DNA of 20,492 nucleotides. Source: Utricularia gibba (lineage: Eukaryota; Streptophyta; Magnoliopsida; Lamiales; Lentibulariaceae). Location of the stretch: NCBI GenBank assembly GCA_002189035.1, contig NEEC01000393.1, positions 1 through 20,492 of the forward strand, written 5' to 3'. Numbering within the stretch: position 1 is the stretch's first letter; each line of letters opens with the position of its first letter. The position numbers were made by a program, and so were the translations under genes. Below, piece by piece: positions 12,504 through 20,013 of the stretch. The notes under the pieces are model-generated. The model searched no databases, had not been told where the DNA came from, and worked only from the letters and a program-made list of their open reading frames with translations.

Positions 12504-13128
12504 CCGCCAAAAAACGACAACTTTTCCTTGAAAAGCATGTAGGCAGCCGCCGAAAACCCAACGTTAATAAATGCATCACTTTTTTGGCCGGGCTACAAAT
12601 GACTATGGGCCAGAGCGCGACTCGACCATTTGCTCGATACTAGTGCCAGCCTAGAGCACCTCGTCAAATATAAATCAGGTTGTTGAGAAAACCATTTGGG
12701 GCGCTCATGACATCATAACTTCATTAAATGCATCACGATTTTCATCGAGTAGGACCCGATTGGGCTAAGGAGCCAGACCAAACCTTGGGCCCTTACAAAG
12801 CTGCCAACGACAGCACCCCTTAAAACGGCAAGCTGTTGCTTGAAAAACCATGTGGGCAGCCGCCGACAACCCAACGTTAATAAATGCATCACTTCTTTTG
12901 ACGGGCTACAGCTGACTTTGTCCCCAAGCCCGACCCGAATTCCGGCCCGATCTCGGGACCCACAAAAGCGCCTTCTCAAGTGTATAGCATGCTGTTGAAA
13001 AAAGCATTTGGGGTGGTCTTGAGATCCTCACTTCAATAAAGGTATCACGATTTTCGTCGAATGGGACCTTATTGTGCTGTGAAGTCAGACCGAACCTTGG
13101 GTCCGGACGAAGTTCCCAACAACAGCAC
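12504..13128 (+). repeat. Satellite unit 21 (625 bp)
   Basis: Complete unit with four-A CTTGAAAAGC, CACCCCTT, the private GATCTCGGGACCC, GTATAGC and GGTCTTGAG. The last state is shared with unit 22 next to it. Confidence 0.95.
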
Positions 13129-13753
13129 CCGCCAAAAAACGACAACTTTTCCTTGAAAAAGCATGTAGGCCGCCGAAAACCCAACGTTAATAAATGCATC
13201 ACTTTTTTGGCCGGGCTACAAATGACTATGGGCCAGAGCGCGACTCGACCATTTGCTCGATACTAGTGCCAGCCTAGAGCACCTCGTCAAATATAAATCA
13301 GGTTGTTGAGAAAACCATTTGGGGCGCTCATGACATCATAACTTCATTAAATGCATCACGATTTTCATCGAGTAGGACCCGATTGGGCTAAGGAGCCAGA
13401 CCAAACCTTGGGCCCTACAAAGCTGCCAACGACAGCACCCGCCTTAAAACGGCAAGCTGTTGCTTGAAAAACCATGTGGGCAGCCGCCGACAACCCAACG
13501 TTAATAAATGCATCACTTCTTTTGACGGGCTACAGCTGACTTTGTCCCCCAAGCCCGACCCGAATTCCGGCCCGATCTGGGTGACCCACAAAAGCGCCTT
13601 CTCAAGTTAAAGCATGCTGTTGAAAAAAGCATTTGGGGTGGTCTTGAGATCCTCACTTCAATAAAGGTATCACGATTTTCGTCGAATGGGACCTTATTGT
13701 GCTGTGAAGTCAGACCGAACCTTGGGTCCGGACGAAGTTCCCAACAACAGCAC
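13129..13753 (+). repeat. Satellite unit 22 (625 bp)
   Basis: Complete unit with a private 3-bp loss in block a (GTAGGCCGCCG) and one C lost in GGGCCCTACAAAG. It has GTCCCCCAAG, GATCTGGGTG, TTAAAGC and GGTCTTGAG. Confidence 0.95.
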
Positions 13754-14378
13754 CCGCCAAAAAACGACAACTTTTCCTTGAAAAAGCATGTAGGCAGCCG
13801 CCGAAAACCCAACGTTAATAAATGCATCACTTTTTTGGCCGGGCTACAAATGACTATGGGCCAGAGCGCGACTCGACCATTTGCTCGATACTAGTGCCAG
13901 CCTAGAGCACTCGTCAAATAAAATCAGGTTGTTGAGAAAACCATTTGGGGCGCTCATGACATCATAACTTCATTAAATGCATCACGATTTTCATCGAGTA
14001 GGACCCGATTGGGCTAAGGAGCCAGACCAAACCTTGGGCCCTTACAAAGCTGCCAACGACAGCACCCACCTTAAAACGGCAAGCTGTTGCTTGAAAAACC
14101 ATGTGGGCAGCCGCCGACAACAACGTTAATAAATGCATCACTTCTTTTGACGGGCTACAGCTGACTTTGTCCCCAAGCCCGACCCGAATTCCGGCCCGAT
14201 CTGGGTGACCCACAAAAGCGCCTTCTCAAGTGTATAGCATGCTGTTGAAAAAAGCATTTGGGGTGGTCATGAGATCCTCACTTCAATAAAGGTATCACGA
14301 TTTTCGTCGAATGGGACCTTATTGTGCTGTGAAGTCAGACCGAACCTTGGGTCCGGACGAAGTTCCCAACAACAGCAC
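13754..14378 (+). repeat. Satellite unit 23 (625 bp)
   Basis: Complete unit with two single-base losses in the otherwise invariant distal part of block a (GAGCACTCGTC and AAATAAAATC). Block c has a 3-bp loss giving GACAACAACG. Confidence 0.95.
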
Positions 14379-14999
14379 CCGCCAAAAAACGACAACTTTT
14401 CCTTGAAAAGCATGTAGGCAGCCGCCGAAAACCCAACGTTAATAAATGCATCACTTTTTTGGCCGGGCTACAAATGACTATGGGCCAGAGCGCGACTCGA
14501 CCATTTGCTCGATACTAGTGCCAGCCTAGAGCACCTCGTCAAATATAAATCAGGTTGTTGAGAAACCATTTGGGGCGCTCATGACATCAACTTCATTAAA
14601 TGCATCACGATTTTCATCGAGTAGGACCCGATTGGGCTAAGGAGCCAGACCAAACCTTGGGCCCTTACAAAGCTGCCCAACGACAGCACCCCTTAAAACG
14701 GCAAGCTGTTGCTTGAAAAACCATGTGGCAGCCGCCGACAACCCAACGTTAATAAATGCATCACTTCTTTTGACGGGCTACAGCTGACTTTGTCCCCCAG
14801 CCGACCCGAATTCCGGCCGATCTCGGTGACCCACAAAAGCGCCTTCTCAAGTGTATAGCATGCTGTTGAAAAAAGCATTTGGGGTGGTCTTGAGATCCTC
14901 ACTTCAATAAAGGTATCACGATTTTCGTCGAATGGGACCTTATTGTGCTGTGAAGTCAGACCGAACCTTGGGTCCGGACGAAGTTCCCAACAACAGCAC
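14379..14999 (+). repeat. Satellite unit 24 (621 bp)
   Basis: Complete unit, among the most altered: four-A CTTGAAAAGC, GAGAAACC, CATCAACTT (shared only with unit 15), CTGCCCAACG, CACCCCTT, CATGTGGCAGCC, GTCCCCCAGCCG, CCGGCCGATC, and GGTCTTGAG. Confidence 0.95.
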
Positions 15000-15627
15000 C
15001 CGCCAAAAAACGACAACTTTTCCTTGAAAAAGCATGTAGGCAGCCGCCGAAAACCCAACGTTAATAAATGCATCACTTTTTTGGCCGGGCTACAAATGAC
15101 TATGGGCCAGAGCGCGACTCGACCATTTGCTCGATACTAGTGCCAGCCTAGAGCACCTCGTCAAATATAAATCAGGTTGTTGAGAAAAACCATTTGGGGC
15201 GCTCATGACATCATAACTTCATTAAATGCATCACGATTTTCATCGAGTAGGACCCGATTGGGCTAAGGAGCCAGACCAAACCTTGGGCCCTTACAAAGCT
15301 GCCAACGACAGCACCCACCTTAAAACGGCAAGCTGTTGCTTGAAAAACCATGTGGGCAGCCGCCGACAACCCAACGTTAATAAATGCATCACTTCTTTTG
15401 ACGGGCTACAGCTGACTTTGTCCCCAGCCGACCCGAATTCCGGCCCGATCTGGGTGACCCACAAAAGCGCCTTCTCAAGTTTAAAGCATGCTGTTGAAAA
15501 AAGCATTTGGGGTGGTCTTGAGATCCTCACTTCAATAAAGGTATCACGATTTTCGTCGAATGGGACCTTATTGTGCTGTGAAGTCAGACCGAACCTTGGG
15601 TCCGGACGAAGTTCCCAACAACAGCAC
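15000..15627 (+). repeat. Satellite unit 25 (628 bp)
   Basis: Complete unit with one extra A at the start of block b (GAGAAAAACC). It has GTCCCCAGCCG, GATCTGGGTG, TTTAAAGC and GGTCTTGAG. An accidental 180-codon open frame (15226-15768) runs from this unit into unit 26. Confidence 0.95.
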
Positions 15628-16253
15628 CCGCCAAAAAACGACAACTTTTCCTTGAAAAAGCATGTAGGCAGCCGCCGAAAACCCAACGTTAATAAATGCA
15701 TCACTTTTTTGGCCGGGCTACAAATGACTATGGGCCAGAGCGCGACTCGACCATTTGCTCGATACTAGTGCCAGCCTAGAGCACCTCGTCAAATATAAAT
15801 CAGGTTGTTGAGAAAACCATTTGGGGCGCTCATGACATCATAACTTCATTAAATGCATCACGATTTTCATCGAGTAGGACCCGATTGGGCTAAGGAGCCA
15901 GACCAAACCTTGGGCCCTTACAAAGCTGCCAACGACAGCACCCACCTTAAAACGGCAAGCTGTTGCTTGAAAAACCATGTGGGCAGCCGCCGACAACCCA
16001 ACGTTAATAAATGCATCACTTCTTTTGACGGGCTACAGCTGACTTTGTCCCCCAAGCCCGACCCGAATTCCGGCCCGATCTCGGTGACCCACAAAAGCGC
16101 CTTCTCAAGTGTATAGCATGCTGTTGAAAAAAGCATTTGGGGTGGTGAGATCCTACTTCAATAAAGGTATCACGATTTTCGTCGAATGGGACCTTATTGT
16201 GCTGTGAAGTCAGACCGAACCTTGGGTCCGGACGAAGTTCCCAACAACAGCAC
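15628..16253 (+). repeat. Satellite unit 26 (626 bp)
   Basis: Complete unit with CACCCACC, GTCCCCCAAG, GATCTCGGTG and GTATAGC. A 3-bp loss at the start of d leaves GGGGTGGTGAGATCC, resembling the larger loss in unit 4. Confidence 0.95.
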
Positions 16254-16879
16254 CCGCCAAAAAACGACAACTTTTCCTTGAAAAAGCATGTAGGCAGCCG
16301 CCGAAAACCCAACGTTAATAAATGCATCACTTTTTTGGCCGGGCTACAAATGACTATGGGCCAGAGCGCGACTCGACCATTTGCTCGATACTAGTGCCAG
16401 CCTAGAGCACCTCGTCAAATATAAATCAGGTTGTTGAGAAAACCATTTGGGCGCTCATGACATCCTAACTTCATTAAATGCATCACGATTTTCATCGAGT
16501 AGGACCCGATTGGGCTAAGGAGCCAGACCAAACCTTGGGCCCTTACAAAGCTGCCAACGACAGCACCCACCTTAAAACGGCAAGCTGTTGCTTGAAAAAC
16601 CATGTGGGCAGCCGCCGACAACCCAACGTTAATAAATGCATCACTTCTTTTGACGGGCTACAGCTGACTTTGTCCCCAGCCCGACCCGAATTCCGGCCCG
16701 ATCTGGTGACCCACAAAAGCGCCTTCTCAAGTTTAAAGCATGCTGTTGAAAAAAGCATTTGGGGTGGTCATGAGATCCTCACTTCAATAAAGGTATCACG
16801 ATTTTCGTCGAATGGGACCTTATTGTGCTGTGAAGTCAGACCGAACCTTGGGTCCGGACGAAGTTCCCAACAACAGCAC
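16254..16879 (+). repeat. Satellite unit 27 (626 bp)
   Basis: Complete unit with CATTTGGGCGC, CATCCTAAC (also in unit 28), GTCCCCAGCCCG, GATCTGGTG and TTTAAAGC. A second accidental 180-codon frame (16478-17020) runs into unit 28. Confidence 0.95.
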
Positions 16880-17508
16880 CCGCCAAAAAACGACAACTTT
16901 TCCTTGAAAAAGCATGTAGGCAGCCGCCGAAAACCCAACGTTAATAAATGCATCACTTTTTTGGCCGGGCTACAAATGACTATGGGCCAGAGCGCGACTC
17001 GACCATTTGCTCGATACTAGTGCCAGCCTAGAGCACCTCGTCAAATATAAATCAGGTTGTTGAGAAAACCATTTGGGGCGCTCATGACATCCTAACTTCA
17101 TTAAATGCATCACGATTTTCATCGAGTAGGACCCGATTGGGCTAGGAGCCAGACCAAACCTTGGGCCCTTACAAAGCTGCCAACGACAGCACCCACCTTA
17201 AAACGGCAAGCTGTTGCTTGAAAAACCATGTGGGCAGCCGCCGACAACCCAACGTTAATAAATGCATCACTTCTTTTGACGGGCTACAGCTGACTTTGTC
17301 CCCAAGCCCGACCCGAATTCCGGCCGATCTCGGTGACCCACAAAAGCGCCTTCTCAAGTTTATAAGCATGCTGTTGAAAAAAGCATTTGGGGTGGTCATG
17401 AGATCCTAACTTCAATAAAGGTATCACGATTTTCGTCGAATGGGACCTTATTGTGCTGTGAAGTCAGACCGAACCTTGGGTCCGGACGAAGTTCCCAAAA
17501 AACAGCAC
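16880..17508 (+). repeat. Satellite unit 28 (629 bp)
   Basis: Complete unit with CATCCTAAC, GGGCTAGGAG and CCGGCCGATC, plus TTTATAAGC (one base longer). It ends GTTCCCAAAAAACAGC, carrying the C-to-A change also seen in unit 5. Confidence 0.95.
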
Positions 17509-18136
17509 CGCCAAAAAACGACAACTTTTCCTTGAAAAAGCATGTAGGCAGCCGCCGAAAACCCAACGTTAATAAATGCATCACTTTTTTGGCCGGGCTA
17601 CAAATGACTATGGGCCAGAGCGCGACTCGACCATTTGCTCGATACTAGTGCCAGCCTAGAGCACCTCGTCAAATATAAATCAGGTTGTTGAGAAAACCAT
17701 TTGGGGCGCTCATGACATCATACTTCATTAAATGCATCACGATTTTCATCGAGTAGGACCCGATTGGGCTAAGGAGCCAGACCAAACCTTGGGCCCTTAC
17801 AAAGCTGCCAACGACAGCACCCACCTTAAAACGGCAAGCTGTTGCTTGAAAAACCATGTGGGCAGCCGCCGACAACCCAACGTTAATAAATGCATCACTT
17901 CTTTTGACGGGCTACAGCTGACTTTGTCCCCAAGCCCGACCCGAATTCCGGCCCGATCTCGGTGACCCACAAAAGCGCCTTCTCAAGTGTATAGCATGCT
18001 GTTGAAAAAAGCATTTGGGGTGGTCATGAGATCCTCAACTTCAATAAAGGTATCACGATTTTCGTCGAATGGGACCTTATTGTGCTGTGAAGTCAGACCG
18101 AACCTTGGGTCCGGACGAAGTTCCCAACAACAGCAC
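17509..18136 (+). repeat. Satellite unit 29 (628 bp)
   Basis: Complete unit starting one C short (CACCGCC). CATCATACTT is shared only with unit 6. It has GTATAGC and the private CCTCAACTT at the d hotspot. Confidence 0.95.
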
Positions 18137-18160
18137 CCGCCAAAAAACGACAACTTTTCC

Positions 18161-18316
18161 TTGAAAAAGCATGTAGGCAGCCGCCGAAAACCCAACGTTA
18201 ATAAATGCATCACTTTTTTGGCCGGGCTACAAATGACTATGGGCCAGAGCGCGACTCGACCATTTGCTCGATACTAGTGCCAGCCTAGAGCACCTCGTCA
18301 AATATAAATCAGGTTG
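18161..18316 (+). repeat. Sub-block a of the unit (shown in unit 30)
   Basis: This is the first of four related blocks, 156 bp from one TTGA(A/G)AAA anchor to the next. It opens with TTGAAAAAGCATG and carries TAAATGCATCAC at 18202-18213, 41 bp after the anchor. The first 53 bp differ from block c at only 3 positions. The rest (GGCCGGGCTAC to AAATATAAATCAGG, including the SpeI site ACTAGT) is diverged from c, yet is the least variable part of the unit between copies. The role is unknown; the repeated spacing suggests nucleosome or protein phasing, which is inference. Confidence 0.9.
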
Positions 18317-18475
18317 TTGAGAAAACCATTTGGGGCGCTCATGACATCATAACTTCATTAAATGCATCACGATTTTCATCGAGTAGGACCCGATTGGGCT
18401 AAGGAGCCAGACCAAACCTTGGGCCCTTACAAAGCTGCCAACGACAGCACCCGCCTTAAAACGGCAAGCTGTTGC
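18317..18475 (+). repeat. Sub-block b of the unit (shown in unit 30)
   Basis: This second block of 159 bp starts at TTGAGAAAACCATTTGG and has TAAATGCATCAC at 18359-18370, 42 bp after the anchor. It is related to a by about two thirds identity over the first 54 bp with one gap (eye alignment), and more closely to d. It includes the ApaI palindrome GGGCCC and ends across the CAGCAC junction between the A and B halves. The junction (CACCCACC, CACCCGCC or CACCCCTT) is one of the most variable places in the unit. Confidence 0.9.
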
Positions 18476-18632
18476 TTGAAAAACCATGTGGGCAGCCGCC
18501 GACAACCCAACGTTAATAAATGCATCACTTCTTTTGACGGGCTACAGCTGACTTTGTCCCCCAAGCCCGACCCGAATTCCGGCCCGATCTCGGTGACCCA
18601 CAAAAGCGCCTTCTCAAGTGTATAGCATGCTG
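18476..18632 (+). repeat. Sub-block c of the unit (shown in unit 30)
   Basis: This third block of 157 bp starts at TTGAAAAACCATGTGG with TAAATGCATCAC at 18517-18528, 41 bp after the anchor. Its first 53 bp are about 94% identical to block a. The distal part contains the PvuII site CAGCTG, the EcoRI site GAATTC and the 8-bp palindrome AGCATGCT at the c/d junction. Most between-copy variation falls here: the C-run before AAGCCCG, GATCTCGGTG versus GATCTGGTG or GATCTGGGTG, and GTATAGC versus TTTAAAGC. Confidence 0.9.
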
Positions 18633-18789
18633 TTGAAAAAAGCATTTGGGGTGGTCTTGAGATCCTCACTTCAATAAAGGTATCACGATTTTCGTCGAAT
18701 GGGACCTTATTGTGCTGTGAAGTCAGACCGAACCTTGGTCCGGACGAAGTTCCCAACAACAGCACCCGCCAAAAAACGACAACTTTTCC
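18633..18789 (+). repeat. Sub-block d of the unit (shown in unit 30)
   Basis: This fourth block of 157 bp starts at TTGAAAAAAGCATTTGG. Its second box is the diverged TAAAGGTATCAC at 18675-18686, 42 bp after the anchor, so it lacks the ATGCAT palindrome kept in a, b and c. The first 54 bp match block b at about 81% (10 mismatches counted by eye). The block contains TCCGGA and closes with the CAGCAC junction that leads into the next unit. Confidence 0.9.
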
Positions 18790-19390
18790 TTGAAAAAGCA
18801 TGTAGGCAGCCGCCGAAAACCCAACGTTAATAAATGCATCACTTTTTTGGCCGGGCTACAAATGACTATGGGCCAGAGCGCGACTCGACCATTTGCTCGA
18901 TACTAGTGCCAGCCTAGAGCACCTCGTCAAATATAAATCAGGTTGTTGAGAAAACCATTTGGGCGCTCATGACATCATAACTTCATTAAATGCATCACGA
19001 TTTTCATCGAGTAGGACCCGATTGGGCTAAGGAGCCAGACCAAACCTTGGGCCTTACAAAGCTGCCAACGACAGCACCCGCTTAAAACGGCAAGCTGTTG
19101 CTTGAAAAACCATGTGGGCAGCCGCCGACAACCCAACGTTAATAAATGCATCACTTCTTTTGACGGGCTACAGCTGACTTTGTCCCCCAAGCCGACCCGA
19201 ATTCCGGCCCGATCTCGGTGACCCACAAAAGCGCCTTCTCAAGTTTAAAGCATGCTGTTGAAAAAAGCATTTGGGGTGTCATGAGATCCTAACTTCAATA
19301 AAGGTATCACGATTTTCGTCGAATGGGACCTTATTGTGCTGTGAAGTCAGACCGAACCTTGGGTCCGGACGAAGTTCCCAACAACAGCAC
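18766..19390 (+). repeat. Satellite unit 31 (625 bp)
   Basis: Complete unit with CATTTGGGCGC, TTGGGCCTTAC (one C short), CACCCGCTTAAAAC, AAGCCGACC, TTTAAAGC and GGGGTGTCATGAG. The last state is shared only with unit 1. Confidence 0.95.
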
Positions 19391-20013
19391 CCGCCAAAAA
19401 AACGACAACTTTTCCTTGAAAAAGCATGTAGGCAGCCGCCGAAAACCCAACGTTAATAAATGCATCACTTTTTGGCCGGGCTACAAATGACTATGGGCCA
19501 GAGCGCGACTCGACCATTTGCTCGATACTAGTGCCAGCCTAGAGCACCTCGTCAAATATAAATCAGGTTGTTGAGAAAACCATTTGGGGCGCTCATGACA
19601 TCCTAACTTCATTAAATGCATCACGATTTTCATCGAGTAGGACCCGATTGGGCTCAGGAGCCAGACCAAACCTTGGGCCCTTACAAAGCTGCCAACGACA
19701 GCACCCTTAAAACGGCAAGCTGTTGCTTGAAAAACCATGTGGGCAGCCGCCGACAACCCAACGTTAATAAATGCATCACTTCTTTTGACGGGCTACAGCT
19801 GACTTTGTCCCCAAGCCCGACGAATTCCGGCCCGATCTCGGTGACCCAAAAAGCGCCTTCTCAAGTTTAAAGCATGCTGTTGAAAAAAGCATTTGGGGTG
19901 GTCATGAGATCCTAACTTCAATAAAGGTATCACGATTTTCGTCGAATGGGACCTTATTGTGCTGTGAAGTCAGACCGAACCTTGGGTCCGGACGAAGTTC
20001 CCAACAACAGCAC
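19391..20013 (+). repeat. Satellite unit 32 (623 bp)
   Basis: Complete unit with one extra A in the starting run, five T, CATCCTAAC, the private GGGCTCAGGAG, CACCCTTAAAAC, AAGCCCGACGAATTCC and GACCCAAAAAGC. TTTAAAGC state. Confidence 0.95.

Larger units (their letters stand above)
18137..18765 (+). repeat. Satellite unit 30 (629 bp)
   Basis: Complete unit near consensus, used here for the block map. TTGA anchors are at 18161, 18317, 18476 and 18633, with the next at 18790 (spacing 156, 159, 157, 157). It has CACCCGCC, GTATAGC, GGTCTTGAG, and CCTTGGTCCGG (one G short). Confidence 0.95.

Noticed and set aside
15291-15704. Minus-strand open frame of 137 codons, and many 60-127 codon frames elsewhere
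   Set aside because: The same low-stop repeat sequence is read in the antisense direction. Frames are broken by copy-to-copy indels with no sign of codon-level conservation, and no ribosome-binding or promoter context is seen.
15226-15768. Open frame of 180 codons on the + strand, with a near twin at 16478-17020
   Set aside because: Both start at the same ATG in block b and stop at the TAG of the SpeI region in the next unit. They stay open only because indels in those two units happen to keep the frame; equivalent frames in other units break at 60-105 codons. A 628-bp unit is not a multiple of three, and frames are open on both strands with no domain.
18380-18420. tRNA-like pol III A and B boxes (SINE origin) near GGGCTAAGGAGCC and GCGACTCGACC
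   Set aside because: Neither matches the A-box or B-box consensus at its invariant positions, and there is no A-rich tail or flanking target duplication.
18690-18720. CENP-B box in block d around TTTTCGTCGAATGGGAC
   Set aside because: The TTCG and the following A fit the box pattern, but the required CGGG is replaced by GGAC, so essential positions are missing. No other place in the unit fits on either strand.
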